Assembly (NCBI GenBank): GCA_035439445.1
Contig: DAORKG010000019.1
Location: forward strand, 1 to 64,000
Length of the DNA: 64,000 nt
From: UBA4416 sp035439445
GTDB lineage: Bacteria > Bacteroidota > Bacteroidia > B-17B0 > Aurantibacillaceae
Direction: 5' to 3'
In this document: piece after piece, positions 5,911 to 15,224 of the stretch
How positions within the stretch are numbered: the first letter of the stretch is position 1
How the letters are laid out: each line of letters opens with the position of its first letter
Notes under the pieces: generated by a model
Told to the model about the DNA's origin: nothing
What the model saw: the letters and a program-made list of their open reading frames with translations, nothing else
The model's database searches: none
Position numbers and translations under genes: made by a program

Positions 5911-6627
5911 ATGACAAAACTTTCGGTTAACATAAATAAAATTGCTACTATTCGTAATTCGCGCGGTGGCAACACACCTAATCTATTACAAGTAGCTCAG
6001 GATGCTGAACGCTTCGGTGCTCAAGGTGTCACTGTTCATCCACGTCCTGATGAAAGACACATACGCTACCAAGATGTATATGATTTAAAACCTTTACTGA
6101 AAACAGAATTTAATATTGAAGGAAATCCTAAAATTCAAAAATTTGTTGATTTGGTTCTGGATGTAAAACCTGAACAAGTAACTTTGGTGCCTGATGGTGA
6201 CAATCAATTAACATCTGATCATGGTTGGGATACTATCACTAATAAAGATTATCTGACAGATATCATTGCCGTATTTAAAAAAGCAGGAATTCGTACTTCC
6301 ATTTTTGTGGATGCTGATTTAAAAATGGTTGAAGGTGCTAAAACAACAGGTACTGATAGAATTGAACTATATACAGAGGAATATGCTCGATTGTATTCTT
6401 CTCAAAAAGAAACAATTATAAAACCATTTTCAGAAGCATCAAAACTTGCTAATAAACTAGGACTTGGCGTAAATGCAGGACATGATTTAAGTTTAGAAAA
6501 CTTAGCTTACTTTAAAAATAATATCGAAAACTTACTGGAAGTTTCTATTGGTCATGCGCTAATAAGCGACTCCATATATTTTGGTCTGGAAAACACAATT
6601 CAATTGTATCTAAAACAACTGAAGTAA
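5911..6627 (+). CDS. pdxJ: Pyridoxine 5'-phosphate synthase PdxJ
   Basis: 238-aa TIM-barrel enzyme that condenses 1-deoxy-D-xylulose 5-phosphate with 3-amino-2-oxopropyl phosphate to make pyridoxine 5'-phosphate, the last ring-forming step of DXP-dependent vitamin B6 synthesis. Family motifs are present in order: SVNINKIATIRNSRGG, GVTVHPRPDERHI (catalytic His region), FNIEGNP, VTLVPD, SIFVDAD, IELYTEEYA and LGVNAGHDLSLENL, ending ISIGHALISDSI-like. Length is normal for Bacteroidota PdxJ. A strong terminator follows at 6631-6664. It is a cytoplasmic housekeeping gene. Confidence 0.97.
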   Translation: MTKLSVNINKIATIRNSRGGNTPNLLQVAQDAERFGAQGVTVHPRPDERHIRYQDVYDLKPLLKTEFNIEGNPKIQKFVDLVLDVKPEQVTLVPDGDNQLTSDHGWDTITNKDYLTDIIAVFKKAGIRTSIFVDADLKMVEGAKTTGTDRIELYTEEYARLYSSQKETIIKPFSEASKLANKLGLGVNAGHDLSLENLAYFKNNIENLLEVSIGHALISDSIYFGLENTIQLYLKQLK

Positions 6628-6630
6628 TAA

Positions 6631-6664
6631 AAAAGCCCTTACTAAATTTAGCAAGGGCTTTTAA
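6631..6664. terminator. Bidirectional terminator between pdxJ and the M43 protease
   Basis: AAAAGCCCTT (6631-6640) pairs with AAGGGCTTTT (6653-6662). A and T runs on both sides let it serve both convergent genes. Confidence 0.85.
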
Positions 6665-6679
6665 TTTTATATTAAAAAA

Positions 6680-8032
6680 TCATTGAAGTACGATTCGTCT
6701 GACTTTAGAACCTGATTTGGTTTTAATGGAAACAAAATACACACCGGTATTTTTGTCAGATAAATCAATTTTGATTTTACCTCCGTTTGATTGCATTTGT
6801 TTAACCTCTTTTACTGTTTGCCCTAAAGTATTGATTACAGAAATTGTAAAATCCTGAGCATCCAATAAATTTACATCTACAAATAACTCTCCATTAGTTG
6901 GGTTAGGATAAATTTCCACTTCGATATTTGCAGAGTTTTCTTCAATTCCCGCAACAGAGCAAACGGTGCTAGTTGACAAGGATAATCTTCTAACACAATT
7001 TGCCATAACCGCCTGCATACGTGATTTTTGATTTAAAGTAAACATCGACATACATCTATCATCACTGTAATCCATGTAGTTTTGATACATTTTCCCAGGA
7101 GGATTTGGACTCGCAGCACATCCGGAAGCAGATGTTCCACCCGTTGTAGACGGGCAACCACTAGTTAAAGAACTTTGGGCTGGGGTATCAGAACAATAAT
7201 CATTACCACAATTTGAATCTCCATTAATATGCCATAACCCTAACCAGTGCCCAATCTCATGTGTCGCAGTTCTTCCTTTATTAAAAGGATATTGAGCAGT
7301 TCCTGTATTACCAACGTATTGAAAGTCAAACACTACTCCGTCTGTATTAGCAGCACCACCAAATCCTACCATGTCTGTCACAGGTGACGTACCAGAAGGA
7401 ATAGTAGGAAATTGTGCATATCCTAAAGTTCCGATATCAGCGCCACCAAATTCTAAAATCCAAATATTTAAATATTTAGTTGGATCCCACGAAGAACCAG
7501 GTTTTACTGTAGATTCAATATAAGACATTGTATATGGCAAAGATGTCCAACCTTTTGTAGAAACATTAATGCGATCAATTCCAGGTTCAGCTAAAACAGT
7601 TCCTGTTGGACTTACTTTAGCAGCACAAAAATTAATCTCACAATCAGCTGCAGCATTCACAAATGCAGATTGTGTAACTGTAGTTGAAAAATCAGTATTT
7701 AACTTTCTAAAATCCTGATTTAATATTGTAATTTGAGAGTTAATTTGAGCAGCATTTAAATTACGACCCGAAGTTGCACTTGTACTATTTACAGCTACAC
7801 CCGAATGAAGTATGTGAAAAATTACAGGAATATTGTAAACAATAGCTGCTTTTTTTCCATTAGCAAACTGCTCATGTTTTTGCAACATATTTTGAAAAGC
7901 CTCCTCGTAAGTAGGACTAACTTTTGGCGAACCACACTTTCTAACAGGCGATTCTGATGTATTTGTATTTTGGGCTATTGCACCAAAAAACACTAATGTC
8001 GAGAATGTTAAAGATGTAAAGATTTTTTTCAT
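6680..8032 (-). CDS. Secreted M43B (cytophagalysin-like) metalloprotease with T9SS domain
   Basis: 450-aa protein with an N-terminal signal peptide (MKKIFTSLTFSTLVFFGAIAQ). The catalytic domain carries the metzincin zinc motif HEIGHWLGLWH at about residue 257 and a downstream MxYsD Met-turn (YMDYSDDRCMSMFT), the arrangement of peptidase family M43B (pappalysin/cytophagalysin). Cysteines around GNDYCSDTPAQ are typical. The last 75 residues form a type A T9SS sorting domain (VEIYPNPTNGELFVDV ... GVYFVSIKTKSG). It is exported across the outer membrane and probably degrades extracellular protein. It is a single gene convergent with pdxJ and sharing its terminator. Confidence 0.93.
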   Translation of the reverse strand: MKKIFTSLTFSTLVFFGAIAQNTNTSESPVRKCGSPKVSPTYEEAFQNMLQKHEQFANGKKAAIVYNIPVIFHILHSGVAVNSTSATSGRNLNAAQINSQITILNQDFRKLNTDFSTTVTQSAFVNAAADCEINFCAAKVSPTGTVLAEPGIDRINVSTKGWTSLPYTMSYIESTVKPGSSWDPTKYLNIWILEFGGADIGTLGYAQFPTIPSGTSPVTDMVGFGGAANTDGVVFDFQYVGNTGTAQYPFNKGRTATHEIGHWLGLWHINGDSNCGNDYCSDTPAQSSLTSGCPSTTGGTSASGCAASPNPPGKMYQNYMDYSDDRCMSMFTLNQKSRMQAVMANCVRRLSLSTSTVCSVAGIEENSANIEVEIYPNPTNGELFVDVNLLDAQDFTISVINTLGQTVKEVKQMQSNGGKIKIDLSDKNTGVYFVSIKTKSGSKVRRIVLQ

Positions 8033-8123
8033 AAAAAAGATTTGTATACATAGTTACAAAAAAATAATTAAAAAATCAAGCTCTAAATCGATATTTGAGG
8101 TAAATTAGATGCTTTAATAGATT

Positions 8124-8810
8124 ATGCCTTATAAAATATTAATAATTGAAGATGAAATCGCACTGCAACAAACTCTAAAATTAAATTTAGAGTTAGAGGG
8201 CTATAAAACGTTTACTTGTGGAAACGGAGGGGAGGCCATTTCTGATGTAAAAAAAATAGCTCCAGATTTAATATTATTAGACATCATGCTTCCAGTTTTA
8301 AGTGGTATAGAAACATACAAGGAATTAAAAAAACTAAACATCCAGATTCCTGTTATATTCTTAACAGCAAAAAACAACGTTCAAGATAAAATTGAAGGCT
8401 TAAAGCTAGGCGCAGATGATTATATTACTAAACCATTTGATTTAGAGGAATTACTCTTGAGAATTCATAATGTTTTAAAAAGAAATGCTCCAATAAAACA
8501 AGAGTCCAATATCTTTCAATTTGACAATTGTGAAATTAACTTTGCCACTTTTCAAATTAAAACACGAGAAGGAAAAACAGAAGATTTATCAAAAAGAGAA
8601 ATGGCATTATTGAAACTACTGGTAGATAATGTAAACACTGTGGTTTCAAGAGATGAAATACTAGATAAATTATGGACAAAAGATGAAAACCCATCATCCA
8701 GAACGATTGATAATTATATATTAAACTTCCGAAAGCTATTTGAAATCAATCAAAAGGAGCCTGTACATTTTCAATCAATCAGAGGTGTTGGCTACAAATT
8801 TTGTGTTTAA
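8124..8810 (+). CDS. OmpR/PhoB-family response regulator
   Basis: 228-aa regulator. The receiver domain (about 1-120) has the acidic pair E-D-E near residue 10, phospho-acceptor D53 in LILLDIMLP, the conserved Thr in FLTAK and Lys in DYITKPFDLEEL. The C-terminal half is a winged-helix DNA-binding domain (LSKREMALLKLLVDN ... SRTIDNYILNFRKLFE ... IRGVGYKF). Phosphorylation would control promoter binding. No histidine kinase lies next to it, so it is an orphan here. It overlaps the 3' end of the convergent DUF1653 gene by 4 bases. Confidence 0.93.
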   Translation: MPYKILIIEDEIALQQTLKLNLELEGYKTFTCGNGGEAISDVKKIAPDLILLDIMLPVLSGIETYKELKKLNIQIPVIFLTAKNNVQDKIEGLKLGADDYITKPFDLEELLLRIHNVLKRNAPIKQESNIFQFDNCEINFATFQIKTREGKTEDLSKREMALLKLLVDNVNTVVSRDEILDKLWTKDENPSSRTIDNYILNFRKLFEINQKEPVHFQSIRGVGYKFCV

Positions 8811-9013
8811 ATTTTAGCAAATCGTTTTTGCTCTATTCCATCAACAATTACCGTTTCCAAAAACATTTGTAGGGGACGAACCCATAAATTCTCTCCTTCT
8901 TTTTGATAGGTTGCTTTATAAACTACCATTGCTTCCAGGGTTTCACTATGTTTGGCTACTCCTATTACTTCGTAAATATTGCCTTTGTAATGTTTGTATA
9001 ATCCTAATTCCAT
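8807..9013 (-). CDS. DUF1653 family protein
   Basis: 68-aa protein matching the DUF1653 pattern: GLYKHYKGNIYEVIGVAKHSETLE, then MVVYKATYQ, LWVRPLQMFLETV and a C-terminal RFAKI. These are small single-domain proteins, probably SH3-like, of unknown function. I use the ATG at 9013 (MELGLYKHYKG), the family's usual start. The longer frame from 9040 would add an unrelated leader and overlap the upstream gene's stop at 9018. It lies 4 bases after the NTF2-like gene and is probably cotranscribed. Confidence 0.88.
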   Translation of the reverse strand: MELGLYKHYKGNIYEVIGVAKHSETLEAMVVYKATYQKEGENLWVRPLQMFLETVIVDGIEQKRFAKI

Positions 9014-9017
9014 ATCC

Positions 9018-9443
9018 TTAACTTGTATGATCAGCGACAATAACCCATTTGCTGTTTATTTTCTTCCATAATAAAGTAAAATGCCCACCAGAAGGTTTCT
9101 CTTTTTTCAACTCCCACTTCCCTATCACATATATATTGGTTTCTGACAATTGAGTGGCTTCTAAAATAGTAAATGTTAAAATCCCCATGGCTTCTTTCGA
9201 AGGATAACCTTTGATGTAATTATCCAAGGTTTTTTGCCAACCATAAGTAATTCCTTTGCTACCTATAAATTTCAAACTATCACTTTTCCAGTAGTACTCC
9301 ATAAAGCCTCTTACATCTCCCTTATTCCAAGACTCTTCTTGAGTTTTCATATTCTCTAAAACCTTATTTTCATCATTACTATGCTTTTGAGCAACCAAAC
9401 TTAAACCACAAAACAAGCAATAGATAATCAATAGTTTTTTCAT
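9018..9443 (-). CDS. Exported DUF4440/SnoaL-like (NTF2-fold) protein
   Basis: 141-aa protein with a signal peptide (MKKLLIIYCLFCGLSLVAQ) followed by one NTF2-like domain: VLENMKTQEESWNKGDVRGFMEYYW at the start, FIGSKGITYGWQKTLDNY in the middle, and VIGKWELK ... GHFTLLWKKINSKWVIVADH strands at the end. DUF4440 proteins occur as enzymes, binding domains or proteins of unknown role; nothing here identifies a substrate. It is probably periplasmic. No lipobox Cys is present at the cleavage site. Confidence 0.88.
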   Translation of the reverse strand: MKKLLIIYCLFCGLSLVAQKHSNDENKVLENMKTQEESWNKGDVRGFMEYYWKSDSLKFIGSKGITYGWQKTLDNYIKGYPSKEAMGILTFTILEATQLSETNIYVIGKWELKKEKPSGGHFTLLWKKINSKWVIVADHTS

Positions 9444-9508
9444 TTCTTTAGGCTATAAATGTTAATAATTAGAATAAGATAATAACTTATAAATTTACAT
9501 AAATTTTA

Positions 9509-9516
9509 TATCTTTG
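9509..9516 (+). promoter_or_regulatory. metH: -7 element of the riboswitch-metH transcript
   Basis: TATCTTTG matches TAnnTTTG. Transcription would begin near 9522, immediately before the SAM-I riboswitch. No clear -33 TTG is seen. Confidence 0.55.
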
Positions 9517-9524
9517 AACCTCGT

Positions 9525-9702
9525 TCTTTAACACACTTATTAAGAAAAGCAGAGGGAAACGCCCAATGAAGCTTTACCAACCCTGTAATGGTTTAAGGTT
9601 ATAAGTTCAAAATTTAAAGTTTTATTACTTTGAACTTTGAATTTTCATCTTTGAACTTTAAAGAAGGTGGGAATTCGTCTCAGTATACTGAGAAAAATAA
9701 GT
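9525..9702 (+). promoter_or_regulatory. SAM-I (S-box) riboswitch upstream of metH
   Basis: Conserved S-box segments appear in order: TTATTAAGAAAAGC, AGAGGGAAACGCCC, AATGAAGC, CCAACC, then AAGGTGGGAATTC. Closing helix P1 is ACTTATT (9535-9541) with AATAAGT (9696-9702), and P4 is CTCAG-TATA-CTGAG (9679-9692). The long AT-rich insert at about 9600-9660, with repeated TTTGAACTTTGAA, would be an extended P3. It binds S-adenosylmethionine and would turn off the downstream methionine synthase gene when SAM is abundant. Confidence 0.92.
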
Positions 9703-9743
9703 CGGAAACAATTAGTAAAAGTAAAAAACATTATAAAAACACT

Positions 9744-9780
9744 AATCCCTTCTGACTATAAAAACAGAAGGGATTTTTTA
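9744..9780 (+). terminator. Terminator hairpin, expression platform of the SAM riboswitch
   Basis: AATCCCTTCTG (9744-9754) pairs with CAGAAGGGATT (9765-9775), followed by T6. It lies between the riboswitch and the metH ATG at 9789, so it only makes sense as a regulated attenuator. Confidence 0.8.
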
Positions 9781-9788
9781 TTGAATAT

Positions 9789-12700
9789 ATGAGCACAATA
9801 CAACAAGAATTAGAAAAAAGAGTATTAGTCATTGATGGAGCTATGGGCTCTATGATTCAACAATACAAATTAACTGAAAAAGATTTCAGAGGAAAACGTT
9901 TTGCTGATTGGCATAAAGATTTACAAGGTAATAATGACTTGTTGTCTATTACTCAGCCTCAAATTATTAAAACCATCCATAAAGAATATTTAAAAGCGGG
10001 CGCTGATATTATTGAAACTAATACTTTCAGCGATACTAAAATTGCCATGGCTGATTATGACATGCAGGAATTAGTATATGAACTAAATTATGAATCAGCT
10101 AAAATTGCTAAAGAAGCGATTGCTGAATTTAAAGCTGAATTCCCTGAATTTGCAACTATCCCAAAGTTTGTAGCCGGAGCAATCGGACCAACCAATCGAA
10201 CCTTATCTTTATCTCCTAATGTAAACGACCCGGGATATAGAGCGATTACATTTGATGAATTAGTAGAAGCATACACAGAACAAGTAAAAGGCTTAATTGA
10301 TGGTGGCGCAGATTTATTATTAATAGAAACCATCTTTGATACACTGAATGCTAAAGCTGCATTATTTGCCATTCAAAACTATTGTGAGAAAATAGATAAA
10401 AAAATGCCGGTGATGGTATCAGGAACAATTACTGATGCTAGTGGTAGAACCTTATCAGGACAAACAACTGAAGCTTTTTTAAACTCGGTTTCTCACGTTG
10501 ATTTATTAAGTGTTGGATTAAACTGTGCTTTAGGGGCAAAAGATATGCGTCCGTATTTAGAAGAGCTTTCAAATAAAGCACCATTTTATGTAAGCGCTTA
10601 TCCAAATGCAGGATTACCAAATCAGTTTGGAGAATACGATCAAGATGCTCATGAAATGGGGCATCAAATTGAAGATTTCTTAAAGGCAGGCTTTTTAAAT
10701 ATTGTTGGAGGATGTTGTGGAACAACACCTTCACATATAAAGCGAATTGCTGAAATTGCCAAAGATGCAAAGCCTCGTAAAAAACCACAACCTGATACGT
10801 TGATGCACTTAAGTGGATTAGAGCCATATACTCTAACTCCTGAAAGTAATTTTTTAAATGTTGGTGAAAGAACAAATGTAACAGGTTCAAAAAAATTCTT
10901 ACGATTAATTAAAGAAGGAAATTACGAAGAAGCATTATCTATTGCGCGCGAACAAGTGGATGGTGGTGCTCAAGTGATTGATGTGAATATGGATGAAGGT
11001 ATGTTAGATAGCGAGCAAGCTATGACAACCTTCTTGAATCTAATCGCATCTGAACCGGATATTTCTCGTGTACCAATTATGATTGACTCCAGTAAATGGA
11101 GTGTGATTGAAGCAGGATTAAAATGTGTTCAAGGTAAAGCTATTGTTAACTCTATTTCATTAAAGGAAGGCGAAGAAAAGTTTATTGAACAAGCTCATAA
11201 AATAAAACAATACGGTGCAGCTGTGATTGTAATGGCATTTGATGAAGTTGGTCAAGCTGATACACTAAAGCGTCGTATTGATATTTGTAAACGTGCTTAT
11301 GATATTTTAGTAAACAAAGTTCATTTCCCTGCTCAGGATATTATTTTCGATCCAAATATTTTCCCTGTTGCAACAGGTATGGAAGAGCACCGCTTAAACG
11401 CATTAGACTTCTTTAATGCAACCAAATGGATTAAAGAAAATTTACCTCATGCTAAAGTAAGCGGCGGTGTCAGTAACGTGTCTTTCTCTTTCAGAGGTAA
11501 TGATCATGTTCGTGAAGCAATACACTCTGCGTTTCTATTCCATGCTGTAAAAAATGGAATGGATATGGGAATTGTAAATCCTGCACAGCTAGTGGTTTAT
11601 GATGATATTGATAAAACCTTATTAGAGTTAGTTGAAGATGTTTTATTAAACAGAAGAGATGATGCCACTGAACGTTTAGTGGAACATGCAGAATCTTTAA
11701 AAGGAATTACCAAAGAAAAAACAGAAAAAGACGAAGCATGGAGAAAAGGAACTGTTGAAGAACGTTTGAGTTATGCTTTAGTAAAAGGTATTGTAGAATA
11801 CATTGATGCGGATACAGAAGAAGCTCGTCAAAAATTAGGAAGACCATTACATGTGATTGAAGGTCCTTTAATGGATGGAATGAATGTAGTTGGTGATTTA
11901 TTTGGGAGCGGAAAAATGTTTTTACCTCAGGTTGTAAAAAGTGCCCGCGTGATGAAAAAAGCGGTAGCCTATTTAGAACCATATCTTTTAAAAGAAAAAG
12001 AAGAAAATGCAAAAGCCGGAATCGTGGGAGATGGAAGAACAAATGCCGGGAAAATTTTATTGGCAACAGTTAAAGGCGACGTGCATGACATTGGAAAAAA
12101 CATTGTTGGTGTTGTGTTAGCTTGTAATAACTACGAAATCATTGATTTGGGAGTGATGGTTTCTTGCGATAAAATTTTAGAAGAAGCTAAAAAACACAAT
12201 GTTGATATTATTGGATTAAGTGGTTTAATTACGCCATCATTAGACGAAATGGTTCACGTAGCTAAAGAAATGGAGCGTACTGGCTTCAAAATCCCTTTAA
12301 TGATTGGAGGCGCTACAACCTCTAAAGTACATACAGCTGTTAAGATTGCACAAAATTATTCTGGTCCAGTAATTCATGTGAACGATGCAAGTAAATCAGT
12401 TCCTGTAGCAAGCAGTTTAATTTCAAATGAATTACGTGATGCGTTTATGGCTGATATCGATAAAGATTATGAGCGTGTCAGAGAACAAAATAAAAACGCA
12501 CAATCTCAAAATAAATTAATTTCGATGGCAGAAGCCAGAGAAAATAAATTTCTAATTGATTGGAATAAAACAGAAATCGTAAAACCAAATTTCATTGGCA
12601 ACAAAGTATTTGATAATTACGATTTAAAAGAAATTGCTGAATACATTGACTGGACGCCATTCTTCCATAGCTGGGAATTAAAAGGCTCATATCCGAAAAT

Positions 12701-13481
12701 TTTGAGCGATGCGACTCGTGGTGCAGAAGCCACAAAATTGTTTAATGATGCTCAAAAAATGTTAGATAAAATCATTTCTGAAAAATGGTTACAGGCAAAA
12801 GCAGTTATTGGAATTTATCCTGCAAATACAGTAAATGATGATGACACTGAGGTTTATGATGAAAAAGGAAATGTAATTGCAACATTCCATTCATTACGTC
12901 AGCAAAGCAAAAAGCCTGCAGGTCAATATAATATTGCATTATCTGATTTTGTTGCACCAAAAGGCAAGCAAGATTACATAGGTTCATTTGCGTTAACCAC
13001 AGGAATTGGCATTGATGAGCACGTTGCTCGTTTTGAAAAAGATCATGATGATTACAGCTCCATTATGTTGAAAGCATTGGCTGACAGATTAGCCGAAGCC
13101 TTTGCTGAATTAATGCACAAAAAAGTGCGTACTGAAATTTGGGGTTATGCTAAAAATGAAAATCTAAAAAATGAAGATTTAATTAAGGAGGAATACGCTG
13201 GTATTCGTCCTGCGCCTGGCTACCCTGCTCAACCTGATCATACAGAGAAAAATACAATTTGGAAATTATTGGATGTAGAAAAAAACACAGGTATTATTTT
13301 AACAGAAAGTTTAGCAATGGTACCAACTGCTGCCGTGAGTGGATTGTATTTTGCGCATCCACAATCTCACTATTTTGGAATTGGTAAATTAAATAAAGAA
13401 CAAATTGAAGACTACGCTAAACGTAAAAACATGAAAGTGGAAGATGTTGAACGTTGGTTAGGAAGTGTTTTAGCTTATTAG
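9789..13481 (+). CDS. metH: Cobalamin-dependent methionine synthase MetH, full length
   Basis: 1230-aa cytoplasmic enzyme that transfers a methyl group from 5-methyltetrahydrofolate to homocysteine through B12. All four modules are in one chain. The homocysteine domain has zinc ligands C246, C309 and C310 (GGCCGTTP). The pterin domain starts at FLNVGERTNVTGS, about residue 355. The B12 domain has D764-x-H766-x-x-G (DVHDIG) and the cap helix before it. The C-terminal AdoMet-dependent reactivation domain includes RPAPGYPAQPDH. Some Bacteroidota split this enzyme in two; here it is fused. A SAM-I riboswitch with attenuator controls it, and AhcY of the same cycle is encoded at 48244-49563. Confidence 0.98.
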   Translation: MSTIQQELEKRVLVIDGAMGSMIQQYKLTEKDFRGKRFADWHKDLQGNNDLLSITQPQIIKTIHKEYLKAGADIIETNTFSDTKIAMADYDMQELVYELNYESAKIAKEAIAEFKAEFPEFATIPKFVAGAIGPTNRTLSLSPNVNDPGYRAITFDELVEAYTEQVKGLIDGGADLLLIETIFDTLNAKAALFAIQNYCEKIDKKMPVMVSGTITDASGRTLSGQTTEAFLNSVSHVDLLSVGLNCALGAKDMRPYLEELSNKAPFYVSAYPNAGLPNQFGEYDQDAHEMGHQIEDFLKAGFLNIVGGCCGTTPSHIKRIAEIAKDAKPRKKPQPDTLMHLSGLEPYTLTPESNFLNVGERTNVTGSKKFLRLIKEGNYEEALSIAREQVDGGAQVIDVNMDEGMLDSEQAMTTFLNLIASEPDISRVPIMIDSSKWSVIEAGLKCVQGKAIVNSISLKEGEEKFIEQAHKIKQYGAAVIVMAFDEVGQADTLKRRIDICKRAYDILVNKVHFPAQDIIFDPNIFPVATGMEEHRLNALDFFNATKWIKENLPHAKVSGGVSNVSFSFRGNDHVREAIHSAFLFHAVKNGMDMGIVNPAQLVVYDDIDKTLLELVEDVLLNRRDDATERLVEHAESLKGITKEKTEKDEAWRKGTVEERLSYALVKGIVEYIDADTEEARQKLGRPLHVIEGPLMDGMNVVGDLFGSGKMFLPQVVKSARVMKKAVAYLEPYLLKEKEENAKAGIVGDGRTNAGKILLATVKGDVHDIGKNIVGVVLACNNYEIIDLGVMVSCDKILEEAKKHNVDIIGLSGLITPSLDEMVHVAKEMERTGFKIPLMIGGATTSKVHTAVKIAQNYSGPVIHVNDASKSVPVASSLISNELRDAFMADIDKDYERVREQNKNAQSQNKLISMAEARENKFLIDWNKTEIVKPNFIGNKVFDNYDLKEIAEYIDWTPFFHSWELKGSYPKILSDATRGAEATKLFNDAQKMLDKIISEKWLQAKAVIGIYPANTVNDDDTEVYDEKGNVIATFHSLRQQSKKPAGQYNIALSDFVAPKGKQDYIGSFALTTGIGIDEHVARFEKDHDDYSSIMLKALADRLAEAFAELMHKKVRTEIWGYAKNENLKNEDLIKEEYAGIRPAPGYPAQPDHTEKNTIWKLLDVEKNTGIILTESLAMVPTAAVSGLYFAHPQSHYFGIGKLNKEQIEDYAKRKNMKVEDVERWLGSVLAY

Positions 13482-13485
13482 TTTT

Positions 13486-13986
13486 ATGACTGTTGAGACT
13501 TTAGTAAAAGAACTACATTTATTGCCTCACCCCGAAGGAGGTTACTATAAAGAAACTTATCGTTCAGAGGAAAAAATTACTCAAGCTTGTTTATCACCTG
13601 ATTTTAAAGGTGATAGAAACATAGCAACCGGAATTTACTTTTTAATTGAGAAAGGAAATTTTTCTGCACTTCATAAAATCAAAAGTGATGAAACATGGCA
13701 TTTTTATTATGGTGATGCTTTAGAGGTAATTGAGATTAATGAAGAAGGAAACTTAACTATCACTAAAATCGGCTCTAATCTTTCAAAAGGTGAAATATTT
13801 CAATACACAGTAAAAGCAAACATTTGGTTTGGTTCACGAGTAAGTGAGAGTGGGAATTTTTCACTTGTTGGCTGTACGGTCTATCCCGGCTTCGACTTTA
13901 ATGATTTTGAATTAGCTAAACGAGAAGATTTAATAAAACAATTCCCACAACACAGTCAGTTAATTTCAGAACTTACAAGAATATAA
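13486..13986 (+). CDS. Cupin-fold DUF985 family protein
   Basis: 166-aa protein with DUF985 hallmarks: LHLLPHPEGGYYKETYRSE at the N-terminus, IYFLIEKGNFSALHKIKSDETWHFYYGD mid-protein, and WFGSRVSESGNFSLVGCTVYPGFDFNDFELA at the end. His residues in ALHKIKSDETWHF are placed like cupin metal ligands. Distant relatives include sugar epimerase-like cupins; the real function is uncertain. It starts 4 bases after metH stops, and the MFS gene starts 3 bases after it, so all three may share the metH transcript. Confidence 0.9.
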   Translation: MTVETLVKELHLLPHPEGGYYKETYRSEEKITQACLSPDFKGDRNIATGIYFLIEKGNFSALHKIKSDETWHFYYGDALEVIEINEEGNLTITKIGSNLSKGEIFQYTVKANIWFGSRVSESGNFSLVGCTVYPGFDFNDFELAKREDLIKQFPQHSQLISELTRI

Positions 13987-13989
13987 TTT

Positions 13990-15207
13990 ATGCATTCAAA
14001 AAGAAATCCATCATTAGCGTTTATTTTTATAACAATATTAATAGACTGTATTGGATTTGGGATTATTATTCCCATCATTCCAACATTAATCAAACAATTA
14101 AATGGTAGCGATGTTGCATCAGCTAGTACCGTTGGAGGTTGGTTATTATTTTTATATGCTATGATGCAGTTTATTTTTGCACCTATATTAGGAGGATTAA
14201 GCGATCAATATGGCCGCAGGCCTGTATTACTAATAGCATTATTAGGTCTAGGATTAGATAATTTTTTATTAGCATTTGCTCCAAATTTAAGCTGGTTAGT
14301 AATCGGTAGAATTATTGCAGGTGTTTGCGGTGCAAGTTTTAGCACTGCTGGTGCTTACATCGCCGACATTAGCTCAAAAGAAAAACGCGCACAAAATTTC
14401 GGATTAATTGGAGCAGCGTTTGGTGTAGGCTTTATAATTGGTCCATTGCTTGGTGCCTTATTCAGTAAAATTGATATTCGTGCACCATTTATGGTAGCCG
14501 GATGTTTATCAATGTTAAATTTTCTGTTTGGATTATTTTTTATTCCTGAATCATTATCTACTGAAAACAGAAGAAAATTTGATTTCAAACGTGCAAACCC
14601 GCTAGGGGCCTTTGTAAATTTAAAACGGTATCCACTGCTAGTCGGCTTAATTGTAGGGCAATTTATTTTATATGTTGCCGGTAAAACAATTGAAGTAATT
14701 TGGGGATATTATAACATTTTAAAATTTAATTGGACAGAGCAAGAAATTGGTTATTCATTAGCATTTGTTGGAGTATTAGTTTCATTAGTGCAAGGAGGCT
14801 TAATTCGTTGGTTTATTCCGAAATTCGGTCAGGCAAAATCTATTTTCTATGGTATCATTTTTTATGCAATTGGTTTATTTTGTTTTGCCTTTGCAACTAA
14901 TAGTTGGATGATGTATGCGTTTCTGATCCCCTATTGTTTAGGTGGCTTATGCGGACCAGCTCTTCAAGGAGTTATTTCAAACCATATTCCGGAAAATGAA
15001 CAAGGGGAGATTCAAGGCTTAAATACCTCTTTAATGAGTGTTTCTGCCATTATCAGTCCGTTAATTATGACGAATTTATTTTACCAATTTTCAAAAGCAG
15101 ATGCTCCAGTTTATTTCCCCGGAATTTCATTTTTTATAAGTGGAATTTTATCGATAATTGGAGGTTTTATCATTTACTTTTCACTAAAAAAGATTAAATT
15201 AGACTGA
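13990..15207 (+). CDS. MFS transporter of the TetA-like drug exporter type
   Basis: 405-aa inner-membrane protein with about 12 hydrophobic segments. The N-terminus FITILIDCIGFGIIIPIIP and the loop GGLSDQYGRRPVLLIALLG (MFS motif A, G-x-x-x-D-x-x-G-R-R) are typical of the TCR/Tet subfamily, as is ISSKEKRAQNFGLIGAAFGVGFIIGP (motif C region). Likely activity is proton-coupled export of small hydrophobic compounds. Substrate cannot be read from the sequence and resistance should not be assumed. It is packed behind the cupin gene. Confidence 0.92.
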   Translation: MHSKRNPSLAFIFITILIDCIGFGIIIPIIPTLIKQLNGSDVASASTVGGWLLFLYAMMQFIFAPILGGLSDQYGRRPVLLIALLGLGLDNFLLAFAPNLSWLVIGRIIAGVCGASFSTAGAYIADISSKEKRAQNFGLIGAAFGVGFIIGPLLGALFSKIDIRAPFMVAGCLSMLNFLFGLFFIPESLSTENRRKFDFKRANPLGAFVNLKRYPLLVGLIVGQFILYVAGKTIEVIWGYYNILKFNWTEQEIGYSLAFVGVLVSLVQGGLIRWFIPKFGQAKSIFYGIIFYAIGLFCFAFATNSWMMYAFLIPYCLGGLCGPALQGVISNHIPENEQGEIQGLNTSLMSVSAIISPLIMTNLFYQFSKADAPVYFPGISFFISGILSIIGGFIIYFSLKKIKLD

Positions 15208-15224
15208 TATTTATTTCTGTCTTT

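Noticed and set aside
10088..12987. Minus-strand frames inside metH
   Set aside because: They are antisense to a full-length enzyme with intact motifs, with Leu/His-rich composition typical of shadow frames.
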